A stretch of DNA of 64,000 bases from Chrysomallon squamiferum (Eukaryota; Mollusca; Gastropoda; Neomphalida; Peltospiridae), in assembly GCA_012295275.1 (NCBI GenBank), contig CM022665.1, positions 6,384,901-6,448,900 of the forward strand, in the 5' to 3' direction. The translations under genes and the position numbers were made by a program. Positions within the stretch are counted from its first letter, which is position 1. Each line of letters begins with the position of its first letter. The notes under the pieces were generated by a model. It was not told where the DNA came from. It saw nothing but the letters and a program-made list of their open reading frames with translations, and did no database searches. Positions 28,801 through 39,600 of the stretch are shown here, piece by piece.

Positions 28801-31800
28801 TATAATATAACACTCGTCCATCTGTCTAATGTAAACGAGTATTCGTAGTATTTGCCTTTAAACTGATAGGTGTGTATTTGTTCCGCCATCTACCACGGTG
28901 AATACAGGACAAACAGTGTAACCATAGTGGTTTCAACACATATAAATAAACTGTTAAATTATAGACTCAAAAAATAAAATCTACGCAATGAATAGAAAAT
29001 TGCTAACGTGTTAAGGCCTAGACATCTAATTACCGCATCGTGTTGGAACATGCAAGTCAGCGACTCGTTATAAATAACACAAACTAAATCTCCTATCAAA
29101 GAATTCTTTATATCCTGTTACCTGCAACATGAAACAACTCATCGTTTTAATCTTTATAATCAGCGTTGTTTTTATTCTGTTTTTGTATGTTTAACATGGT
29201 GAAGCTTTAATATTTTTTTAAGGGTTCAGTGTAGTGTTTATTTGTATTTATCAGACACTGCAAGCATGTATTAATTCAGAAAATCAATAACACGACTAAA
29301 CAACCCCCCAACAAACTAATAACCACGTAAAAAAAAAAAAAAAAAAAAAAAAAAAACTAACAAGAAAGTAATTCCAAAAAGCAGTGAACCAGATAAAATG
29401 ATTTTGTCATAACCTCATTAGAATGTATTATTACAAAGCAGGCAGTATGTTAAATGCAACAGAGGTTCGATAAACACTTTGTTTAAGCAGCTTAACTGGC
29501 TAATATATTCGTGTAAGCTATCTGACCTGTCGAATTTCTTAACGTGTTACCATATTATGCCACATTATATAAAACAAGTTTACGATTTACGTTATATGTA
29601 TTCAGCTTTGTTTTAAAGAAACAGAAGCTGTTTCTTGAAGGAAAAAAAATAACTGCAACTATATTCGTATTAGTGGATTAATAACCGTATTCCTAATTGA
29701 CTACCATCATATGTTTTCATGAAATTCGTTTCATCACTACATTATGGGGAAACATTTTTTTAATGAAAACCTGGGTATGTGTTCTTGGTACAGCCGCAGT
29801 AAAAATGTTGAAATATTATTGGAACTTAAAACCGATTTTGAAGCAAGAATGAATCCGATTATATTTAAATTGCTCGTTATTCTACTAGCCGACTGCACGT
29901 TTGCTAACTGAAAATCACATACAGTTGTTCCATTTAATATTACTGTAATCGTAGACATTAAAAGAAGGTCGAGCCTTGTTTTTTTTCTTTCTTTCTTTCT
30001 TTCTTATTTCTTTCTCTATTTATAATTTGGAAACATTTATAATGGAAATGATTCGATGTAGCTAAAGATATGTTTCTGTCAAAATATATTCTTTTTTTAT
30101 ATCTCTGATATAAAGGTAACTGCCAATTTATTATACAGAAAAATATTATTATGTAAATATCAGTTCAATATATTATGTATCGATATTCGTGTCGTAATAT
30201 ACCTTATTTCCATAATGTATTACATGGCTCTTTTCCCGCTGGTAACAAAGTATTTAATAAACGTTATTTATTTTTATTTTCTTCTGTCTACCCCACCCCT
30301 ACCTTTTGTAGTTATTTGTGGTGAATGAATCCCAATCCAGGACCTAACTTTTTTCGAGAAAATAGCCAACTGACATTATCTTTTGTTAAACGGTAAAAAA
30401 AAATATTCGGAACTATGGATCCGATTATAATTATGAAAAAGTAAATGAATCGTTATTATTAATTCAGGGTCTAAACGCTTCAGCAGACACGCTTACGAAT
30501 GGAACAGCAAAATTAGATGGTTACTGTGCACGTTTCACATGACACAAAAGTGAATACAAAATTAGTTGATTATTCAGAACTTTATCAACAGCTACTCACC
30601 ACCCCTGTCCGAAGTGTTTGCACAGCAAGTTTCAAAACGTAACAGTCAAAATTGATTAGCTGGTTATTCAGATCTTATCTTACACAAGAAAAGAGCTAAT
30701 GAGCTTTAAAGATCCGTGTTTCACTTAGAGCTTGACACTGCCTGAGTTATTAAACGTGAAATTTTGTGATCACCCAACGCGTTGGGTTTCAACAGAAGAT
30801 TTAAAAATAAATAAATAAATAATAATAATAATAATAATAATAACGATATTTGTCAATAGAACTTTAAAGAAATCAGAGCGGTTTTCATAAAAGGCTTTGT
30901 CGTATTTTATGACAGAAGAAAGATTTTAAAATAATAATAATAATAATAATAAATAATAATAATAATAATAATAGTAATAATAGTAATAATAATAATAATT
31001 ACCAACCTGTACATAGAGAACATTTTCTAGAATTAATCTGACAAACTGCAATACCGTTTACTTCACTGAATACACGAAATTCCAAATAAAATACAATTTA
31101 CAATAGTTATATTCTACTATAATATATAAAAAAAAAAAAAATAATAATAAAAATAAAATTATATAGAAGGAGAAGAAGAAAATAAAGTGGCGAAAAGAAA
31201 TACTTTAAAAAATAAAAAAATAAAATAAATAAATAAGAGATCCAGATAAAAGTTCAGAGGTAAAGATATACATCATAATAGACAGTCTACTATAGGTAAC
31301 AAATTAAGATATGGATCTTTTGGTAAATGTAATGACATCATCACTTTGAGTATAATTATTATTATTATTATTATTACTGACAAGAAGTGGAAGAAAAGGT
31401 TTGTGTTGGGGATTTGTTGTGTGTTTTAAATTATGACGGGTACTGTTCATTAGTAAAATAATACCAATTCCCGTTGTTTGTTACAGTAAGCTTAAATAAA
31501 ATACGTCATATTATGCTTAAAGGATTAATGATTTAAAATAGAAGGTACAAGCATGGACATTTATATCGTTCTAATAATCTTTTCTATTTATAAGTATTTT
31601 ACTGACGAAATCGTGTCCTGCGTAATAATTATTTTTGCTACAATACACTTTATACATATTTGTCTCTACATACACAAACATATCCAAACACACAGACATT
31701 TCTGAATTTTAGTTAACCATATAGTTATTTGCAAAGGATAAAATGAAACGATTTAAAAATCTTTTTAACTGTCAGCTCACCTGGTTGAACGGTCGCACAC

Positions 31801-31840
31801 GAACAGCGACTTTCACGCTGTCTCCACTGCACGCAGGCAT
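10568..31840 (-). CDS. KIF28: KIF28-like kinesin-3 motor protein, complete, 23 exons
   Basis: Microtubule plus-end motor of the kinesin-3 group, KIF28/KLP-6 branch. Exons: 31840-31781, 27038-26853, 26570-26364, 22714-22586, 22070-21936, 21684-21521, 20480-20369, 19893-19826, 19454-19315, 19055-18965, 18783-18656, 17876-17816, 17324-17198, 16785-16510, 16011-15904, 15773-15628, 15137-14877, 13905-13742, 13486-13425, 12792-12754, 11760-11643, 11321-11154, 10737-10568. Total 3120 nt, about 1039 residues, all junctions in phase. Motor domain about 1-355: [11 protein letters not shown] at the start, P-loop GQTGSGKS 109-116, switch I SSRSH 226-230, switch II DLAGSE 259-264, neck linker [13 protein letters not shown] short coiled coil at about 375-435 precedes an FHA domain at about 450-540. 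The tail contains [13 protein letters not shown] (the kinesin-3 signature DPFWDP) and VIELWGAQ, and the C-terminus has coiled-coil stretches. The start fits because [17 protein letters not shown] begins right at the motor. In humans the orthologue is annotated as a pseudogene (KIF28P); here it is intact. Confidence 0.92.
11137..11153 (-). other. KIF28: Alternative C-terminus by retention of last KIF28 intron
   Basis: If the donor GTGAGA at 11153-11148 is not used, the frame continues for a few codons (GENDD) to a TAA at 11139-11137. Splicing instead adds 56 residues from the last exon, ending in KPTPQS. Both endings are possible; the spliced form was chosen because donor, acceptor and phase all fit. 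Confidence 0.45.
11559..11614. repeat. (GT)n followed by (TTG)n microsatellite
   Basis: Compound repeat in a kinesin intron, about 30 bp before the donor region of the exon at 11643-11760 (plus-strand view). Confidence 0.8.
12754..12792 (-). other. KIF28: 39-nt micro-exon of KIF28-like gene
   Basis: Thirteen codons ([13 protein letters not shown]) flanked by a TCACAG acceptor and a GTGAGC donor, both in phase 0, so it can be included or skipped without changing frame. It lies in the tail between the globular part and the C-terminal coiled coil. Without transcript data its use is a prediction. Confidence 0.6.
13621..13650. repeat. (AC)n microsatellite
   Basis: Dinucleotide run in a kinesin intron. 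Confidence 0.9.
14135..14235. repeat. (CT)n / C-T-rich tract
   Basis: Impure CT/CCCT repeat in a kinesin intron, followed by a GATA/GATG-rich patch to about 14300. Confidence 0.85.
16163..16240. repeat. (TTTA)n microsatellite
   Basis: Tetranucleotide ATTT repeat with small interruptions in a kinesin intron. A similar tract occurs at 10990-11026. Confidence 0.9.
22263..22311. repeat. (TG)n microsatellite
   Basis: Perfect TG run of about 49 bp in the kinesin intron between the exons at 21936-22070 and 22586-22714. Confidence 0.95.
22828..23067. repeat. 133-bp tandem duplication bounded by (TG)n
   Basis: The segment beginning TTTATATAATTATAAAGC at 22828 recurs at 22961. The non-TG part, about 110 bp, is the same in both copies except for one T-to-G change seen at the end (TTACTTGTATTG against TTACTGGTATTG). 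Each copy is preceded and followed by (TG)n. Confidence 0.95.
23626..23812. repeat. AAT/TAA-rich satellite-like block
   Basis: Repeated ATAATAATAATGATGTAAAAAAT-like units with internal duplication, in kinesin intron 3. Confidence 0.8.
26648..26792. repeat. Poly(A) tract followed by poly(T) tract
   Basis: An A run of about 24 at 26650-26673 and a T run of about 26 at 26767-26792 lie about 95 bp apart in a kinesin intron of 282 bp. They could pair as an inverted repeat in RNA. No transposon ends were recognised. Confidence 0.7.
28421..28715. mobile_element. hAT-type non-autonomous DNA transposon (MITE)
   Basis: The element spans 28429-28707 (279 bp) and is flanked by a perfect 8-bp target-site duplication TACATATA (28421-28428 and 28708-28715). 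Its ends are CAGGGTTGGATTT and, read from the other side, CAGAGCCGGATTT, an imperfect terminal inverted repeat. Inside each end are GCCGCCC-rich motifs. An 8-bp TSD and CAG-starting inverted repeats are typical of the hAT superfamily. It is far too short for a transposase, so it needed one in trans. Confidence 0.9.
30932..31000. repeat. (AAT)n microsatellite
   Basis: Interrupted AAT/AGT trinucleotide repeat in kinesin intron 1. Confidence 0.9.
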
Positions 31841-32123
31841 TTGCGATTTCAAACTCTGATTTAAAATAAAAGTATGTAAAAACAAAAGGTCGACAATGAC
31901 TGTAATAATAAAGACTGTGTACAATAAATACTGGCGTTTCCTTCAAGCGTCAGTCTCTGTGCTGTGACAGAGTAGAACTAACCGATAACGAGAGCCGTGG
32001 AGCAGACTGGTTACGTTCGATTTTGAATGAGTCAATAGCTCACTGATTGAGCTAGGCTGCTAACAAACAACCACTCCGCATATCACTGCGTCTATCTTGC
32101 CATGTGATCAAATAAATAAAAAG

Positions 32124-32157
<34 letters not shown>

Positions 32158-33782
32158 CTTTCTCTCTCTCTTTTTTTTTTTTTTCTCTCTCTCTCGGTGT
32201 CAAAATGGCAAAAAGTTTCAAAAAAAAAAAAAGAAGAAAAAGTAAGTAAATAAAATAAAATAAAATTAAATAAAATTAAATTAAATTAAAACAACCGAAA
32301 TGTAAATAATTGTGATAGAGATCTGAGTAGTTCATTTTTCAGTATTACAAAATAACAAAGTATTTATGTGACTAAATGATAATATATAATTTTAAAAATT
32401 ATTTTAAAATGTAATAAATATTCAGGTATTTTATTTATTATTGTTGTTGCTGCTGCTGCTGTTGATGTTGTTCCTTATTTATATAAATAATTAAAAAAAA
32501 AAAAATTCGAAGTTTAGATTCACTGATATAATGTTTTAGACGTTACTATGAAACTGTATCCCTTTTCAAAAATTAAATTCAAATAGGCTAATAAATAAAC
32601 ATTTTAACTTTTTTAATTCACTGATAACTCTTTTCAGAGTTTATCAAAAGAGTCACGTATTTACTGAGTTATAAAAGAAAAGGAAAAGAAAATTAGGGAT
32701 ACTAAAAATACTAGTAACGGAATGAACATTCTTCAAATCATAATGGGTAAATATTTGTCTAAAATTGCATTTTGTTTGTTTTCCCAAATAGCTCTATCTC
32801 TCTCTCTTTCTCGTTCTCTGAACTTCACTTTTTCTCTCTTTCATTATATCTGGGTTTTTTTTACTCTGTAACGCATAGGTAATAAAATATTTTGTCCTGA
32901 AATAGGTTAGTCATACATTTTTTTTTTTTTTTTTCTGGATATCAATCACAAATTATCCGAAATCTGAAAAGCTTTTTTATAGTTGTTTTGTGGTTGTTGC
33001 TGTTATTTATATATATATATATATATTATTTATTTTATTTTATTTTAATTACTTACTAACTTATTTTGTAAAGCTATATTTAATTTCATATGTTTTCCTT
33101 ACAAACCAAACCTGTTATTTATTTATGATCTGTCGCCGAGTGTTTGGGATAAGGGATAGTTGACCTGTATATTTATTTTCTATTTCGAAAGCATGTTAAT
33201 CATAATTTCCGCTATCATAAATTGCGATAGCAGCTGGGCAGAATGTTACATACTAATTCTAAAAGATTTTCGGCTTAGACGATTATTTTTACAAACTAAG
33301 TTGACCGAACCCTATAATATATAAGTCGGTTTATTTTTCATTCTTTCGTGTGTTTCACTGCTTGTTAAAGCGTCCATAGTTACGGAAATACAGCTCAAAC
33401 AAAGCGTACTTTTAGTATGACCTGTAACTGACAATCCTTTGTTCAGTTACGTAAATTGAAACCCACATCCCAATAGGTAAACAGTAGGTAGCGTACATTC
33501 CTATTATCTCTGTCAATAAAGGAATAATAAAAGATTACTGACGAAGGCTTGAATCTATCTATTTCCTTTACCGACATTTAGGCCAAATAGTTTATTGTTA
33601 GTCGTAGCAGCACTGCTGGTAATAGTAAAACAAGTGGTAGTGGTGGTGCTAGTGGCAGAAGTAAAAGTAGTAGTAGTAGTAGTAGTGGTAGTTGTAGTAT
33701 CATATCTGTAGTCGATGTACCTTTCGTGTTACAAAAATATAAATAATTATATAAAATAAAAGAAATACCGAATATAATTTAA

Positions 33783-33813
<31 letters not shown>

Positions 33814-34688
33814 TTTTTTTTTTTTTACGATTACAATATTTTTAAGACAGATCGTGCATGTGAAGCAAAAAATAATTAAATTCAGTCAACATATATATAT
33901 ATGAATTAGAAAATCATATTAAGACGATTGATAAATATTATTACGGTTGGAATCGTATACACAGATATGGTTTAAATACAGTTTACTTTATAAACAGAAC
34001 ATTCTTTCCCAATGATAGTGCATGACCTGGGCGCAATCTGTGTTCGCTGGCTAATACATAAGATAAACAACTAGTGTTTCATCCATTTTATGGTCTAATC
34101 TACGAACATAAGAAGGAATACTGTACTTCAAAAAAAAAAAAAAAATAAAAAAAAAAAAAATAAATAAATAAATAAATAATAATAATAATATAATAATAAT
34201 GTATTAGTTAATTCAAAAATAAAACATTTCACAGTTTTGTTCGTTAATTCATATTAAATATGTTAAAAATCGTAGTTTTTATGTCACCAGTTAACGCACT
34301 GTAAGTTTCATTTGGTTTTCCTATAAATTATCTACTCTGAGCTGTCAAGGACCATTTCTCTCCAGGTCTATCCTTTCAAACAACTGTCAGGACGTTTCTA
34401 CATTTTTTCAAACATAAGTCTCGGTTCTACTACGTTATCACAAAAACATTTCTGTTTCCCATTTCTCATTCGAAAATTGTTTCATTTTTCCTGTCTATGT
34501 CTGTCTGTCTCTTTGATTCAAGTTGTTAGCTTTTTCATTTCTCGTTCCATCTCTAGTTATATCACAGACCGTATTTTTGACTGTGAGTTGTGCACTGGTT
34601 CTATGTAACTTAGAAAATATACAATTGTTGTTTTCGGTTGTTGTTTTTCATGCACCTAATTTTGCGGGATTTATTATTATTATTATTA

Positions 34689-34721
<33 letters not shown>

Positions 34722-36604
34722 TTATTTCCATATTTAATTTTCCCAGGCATATGTATCAATCAGTCTATCAGTCTTTTTGGTTCTCTTTCTGAAGTTACTT
34801 GCTGAAAAGAGTGCGTACATGTGAAATAAGGCTACAAGATTGCGATTCACTGATGTGGTAAACCAACTGAAAGTCGTCATTTTGTTTCTTCTTTTCAATA
34901 CCGCTTAAACATAATCTAGGTACTTAATTTAATACCATTACAGCAGTTTTTAGCATCAAAGTTTATAAATGTGTGAATTTAGAGATATTTCAGTTTATTA
35001 CAGTTCGTTCGAGTATTTTTGTAATAAAGTACTTTTATCACATGATAAATAATTGTTCTCATCCCTAAATCACTGTTTGCATGGCCTATATATGTCACAG
35101 GAAGGAATAATTACAAAGCAGTGACCTGCTCTGTTATTAGCATGGACTAACAGGAACGATAACTCGTAACGGCACAAATACGTCAGCGGAAAAAATGCCT
35201 CCAGAATTACGCCGATATAATGGGTACAAACTACACCTGAATGTTATTTTCTGTTGTGTTCTGACACGGAAAACATTGCCAACTTGAAAAGTTAATACAT
35301 TAATCTTATAAAACATTATAAGTTTAATTTATTATGCACGCATTTTCATAATCAATGCCTCGTATACATAGATGTTTATTATTGAGTAGAAATTGCTGCA
35401 AAGGTTGTAACTTTTTTTTTTGTAACTTTGACGTCATACCATCTGATACCCATTTCGTACTATATATTTCTTTTCAGATATTATTACAACTTCGCCAGCC
35501 AATCCCCCCCCCAAAAAAAAAAAACAACAATAAAATAAAATAAAATAAATAATTTTCACAGACACTGGCGCGTGAATATGAAGATAACTATTCTCATTAG
35601 GTACCATAATGTGGACATGTTACTCTGCTAAAACTGCACAGCGGACAGTTCTGAGTACGTAGTTGCAAAACAATTCTTGAAACCATTGTAATTCTTATCT
35701 TTTTTTAATTTTTAATTTTATGTATGTATATATATATATTTTTAATAATATCTATTTCCATTTTCTTTGCATTAGAAATGGTGTTTACGTGTAAAACGCA
35801 AACTGATCACGTTATTTGAATGATTGCCTTGACACATTCATTATAATGCTTGACACCAGTTTTACAACAGAAAATTGAAAACAAATTTTAAAATTTAAAG
35901 GTCCGTCAACCGGCAAAAAAAAAAAAAAAAAAAGTTAAAAATTAATTTTTCACTCTTTTTCGTTAAAACAACAAGTATTCAACTCCTAGAACATATATTA
36001 TTATATATGCAAACAATGAGTTTCCTGTTTCAATTTTTTTTTAAAAAATCATTGGTCCATGCTACCTTTATATTAGCCTATTTCCATCTTAGTTTATCTT
36101 AATTAATAAAATTGCAAAATAACAAAATAAATACTGTAAGCATTATGAAGCATGAATTTATAATTCTCTGTGCGTGCGCGCGCGTGTTTGTGTGTGCGAT
36201 TATTTAGGCATAAGTCGGCCATACAATTTTAGTGTGCCATTATTCACCAACAATTATTTAAAACAAAATAAATAAATAAAAATAAAAAGATTAAAATAAT
36301 CTAAAAAACCTTCATCCGAACTATTTGCACTTAAATTAAAAATATAATTTGAATTATGGATATTCTGAGTTTGTATTCTACAAAAAATACCAAAAGTATA
36401 CAAATAATATAGTATGGCAATCCGAAACCGATACATTTTTAGATCGTTTCACGTGAGGTGTTGCCTCTAGACTTCGGCGCATGCTCATTATGAAAATAAT
36501 ATTCTGAACCAGTGACACCGGGGCTTACGCCGAACGAGGGAATTTGTAAAACGTAAATTGCCGAGGAGTACCGATTAAATTTCGAGAACATTAGTGTTTT
36601 TACT
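31841..36604. other. Divergent intergenic region KIF28 / AMD1
   Basis: About 4.8 kb between the two divergent start codons; it must contain both promoters and 5' UTRs. GC-richer sequence flanks each start (about 31770-32100 and 36430-36604). Microsatellites: (GT)n 32126-32156, CTG/TTG near 32441-32472, TAG near 33666-33690, TTA near 33788-33812, TAG near 34688-34716. No gene was found. Confidence 0.6.
36481..36507 (+). promoter_or_regulatory. AMD1: Possible upstream ORF in AMD1 leader
   Basis: A short ATG-to-TGA frame of eight codons (MLIMKIIF) ends 97 nt before the AMD1 start, with no other ATG between. Mammalian AMD1 mRNA has a six-codon uORF (MAGDIS) that represses translation in response to polyamines. 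The peptide here is not similar, and it is not known whether transcription starts upstream of it. Confidence 0.35.
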
Positions 36605-39600
36605 ATGGCGGCAAGTGAAAATGATTTCTTTGAAGGCACCGAAAAATTATTGGAGGTTTGGTTTGCCTCTTCTACAAATGAAGAATGTGATTTACGCACC
36701 ATTGAAAGGTATGCATGACAAAAACCTCCTTCTTCCTTATGTTTAGATGTTATATTAATATGTAACGTATTATCGATAGTACGATTATTTCAATACAAGA
36801 CCGAAGACGTGAAATTGACATGTCATCTAAAGGTATCTTTTACACAAATCGTTTTGACAGTTCTTCATATGCAGTCGTTGAAAAGGAAAAACTAATTTGA
36901 AAATGTAACGGATAATCTGTGAACATATAATAATCACAGGACAAAATATAATTTAACCTTTGACCATCATCGTGTCACCTTGTCACGGCATGTATCAGAG
37001 AACAAGAAATAACTGACCACTATGATTACAACTTACAGTCAGCCCCCGTTTTGCGACGATTCATACTTATGCCGGTTTTGAAATTAATTAAGAATAAGGA
37101 CAAATATATTTAAAAAAAAAAAAGAAGAAGAAATAATAATTATAATAATTGCATTTTTATGGCAAAAAGGCAAACATAAACTGTGAACAGCGAATTTTAA
37201 CTGTTATATTTAAGCTCCGCCCATGCCTAAAAAGAATTTTTTTTTGTAAATTTTATTTTTATTTATTTTGTGTGTGTGCACATGCTAATGCTCTAACTGA
37301 AGAGTGTGTTGGGATTTTAAGAAATAGTATTAGTTATTTATTATCAAATTCTTAAAGGCATGACAAACAACTCTAATTCCTTCAGGAAGGCAGCCAGGTC
37401 TTCGTGTCTTTCTGTGTTTTCTGACAGCCTCTCTTTTCATTATGAGATGACCAGCCTAGTTCCTTATCGAAGAATGAGCCTCAGCAAGGCCTGTCTTGGC
37501 AACAGTAAATTCACATGCAGTGACATTATTGATTAACACCTTCAGTAAGGTTAAATCAGTTTGCGCCTATCTTTGGACACTGTTTTCTTAATGCATACCC
37601 TGACAAACTACTCTGTATGCATGTAATATTTATTATTTGTCATTTCATGTTAATTTAATATTAAAAAACTTACATTAACCTGGCTTAATTAAATAAAAGC
37701 AGTGTTGTTTTGGATGTATGGAACACAATCTTGAGCCCAAACTCTTTCAGGTATAGTGGTATTTTGAAGATCAGAATAAGCTGAGGTGCACACTTTGTCG
37801 TAGGATCAGCTCTCTTCAGGGCATGTTTTTAGTCATAAACTATTCCAGCTTTTGTTCCATGACTGGTTTATCACAATGTGTTCTTTTCTGTCTATTAGAA
37901 GATGCATGTAAAATATCTCTTTCTGCTAATATAAACAACAGAGAAGCCCACCATTTGGCACTTGCAGCAGTTGGTTTCCATTTAAAAAGTATCATGTGCA
38001 TCATTAAATATTATAATTATTATCATTTCACTTGTACTTTTAAATTATTAAAGAGAATTATTGCAAAAAAATAAATCAGTAAATAACTAAAGACACAACC
38101 ATACAGATTATATATGAACAGTTAAGTTTAATAAATGGAAAGGATGTATTTTATTAAAAACAGAAGCAAATCTAGATAGTACAGATACCATATTATAGAT
38201 TAAATATAATGCAGAAAATTCCACAATTCATGTTGATAATAAAAAATTAGTAGCATGAAACTTGAGCATATCAAGTATTATTTACAGAATTCATTTTTGA
38301 TTTTTTTTTTTTCCAGTACAATCATTAGGTTCAAGGAAATCCACTTAAAACTAAAATATTAAACTTGTGCTACATCCTTAACTTTCTCTTGAAGAAAGCA
38401 GTATTTTATCAGTAGTCAGTGTATCACTTCAAAGACATAGCTAATTAGAATTAGCAGTATTTTTCTAGCCATGAAATGTACATAGATCCTTTTATGTTGT
38501 CACAGGAATAGCATTTTAGTGTCTTCTGTGACAGTCGCAGATCAAGTGAAGAACCTATAGTTTTATAATTTAATAGGAAGCAATCTGGTGTCTAGTTATC
38601 TTTCAACAATGCAGTATGTATATGCAAAAAGCCTAAATAAACAGTTCAGTAATATTAATAACGTAAATACTTTTGAAGGGAATAATATTAATAATAATGT
38701 TCATATTTTCATATTATACATATTCAAAATTGTCTTGTTTATTATTTAAGGTTGGAATGGGAAAAATTACTTACCTTGGTGAAATGTGAGATAATCAGTT
38801 GTATCTCTGATGACGACATGGATGCTTACGTCCTTAGGTAAATTTTAAATGAAGTACTTTGATAATCATCATATTGTTTTACTGTATTTTCTTTTTATTC
38901 TTCATTTGAACGTTTTCAGATTAAAGTGATGGTATAATACAAATAAATATTTAAAAAATGTATTTCAGACTGGTTGCTGACATGGTCACTGAATATTTTC
39001 CTTGTTCAATAATTATAATGTGAATTTGCAAAAAGGGTGAAAAATTAACAAACAATTTTAATTACATCAGACAATTACAGTAGACGGGAAGGCTATATTA
39101 AATTATTAATTACTTTTTTCCGATTTGTGCTTATTGTATTCATATAGATGAGTTATTAAACATTTATTAATTCACTGACAGATTTATTTATGTGTTTTTA
39201 GTGAGAGCAGTATGTTTGTCACTCAGAAGAGGTTCATTTTGAAAACCTGTGGTCGTACAACTCTCTTGTTTGCTGTTACTCCACTCATCAAGCTGGTCAG
39301 AGAGAAATGTGGCTTTGATAAAGTTGTGGTATGTATGCATTATACAAGGCTTATATTTGCTGAAAAAGTTTAGCTGAATAAGATTTTAATTTGCCCAGAA
39401 TACAAAATGTTCAGTTAATCCAAAGTCTAAATATAAGTGTTGTGTTTTACAATTTTTAGATATTTGTATTTGTTGATTACTATTTTTTTTTCCAGGATTT
39501 TTTGTACAGAAATTAAAACCAAAAATGTAATTATCAGTTGTACACCATAAAAAATGCAGAACTGAACAAATGTATTTGGGAATTATCAGGTACAGTTAAA

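Larger units (their letters stand above)
27039..31780 (-). other. KIF28: Kinesin intron 1 (4.7 kb)
   Basis: Separates the 20-codon first coding exon from the exon starting REKNAGAK. It contains a hAT-type MITE at 28429-28707, an AC run near 28768-28800, a poly(A) run near 29329-29356, and AAT microsatellites near 30818-30843 and 30932-31000. No gene was seen. Confidence 0.75.

Noticed and set aside
30440-30800. Possible SINE or degenerate repeat in kinesin intron 1
   Set aside because: A few similar phrases (AAAATTAG with GATTATTCAGA) recur, but no tRNA-like boxes, tail or target duplication could be defined.
31725-31946. 73-codon frame over the first kinesin exon
   Set aside because: Wrong frame. 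The frame starting [17 protein letters not shown] joins in phase to the motor domain.
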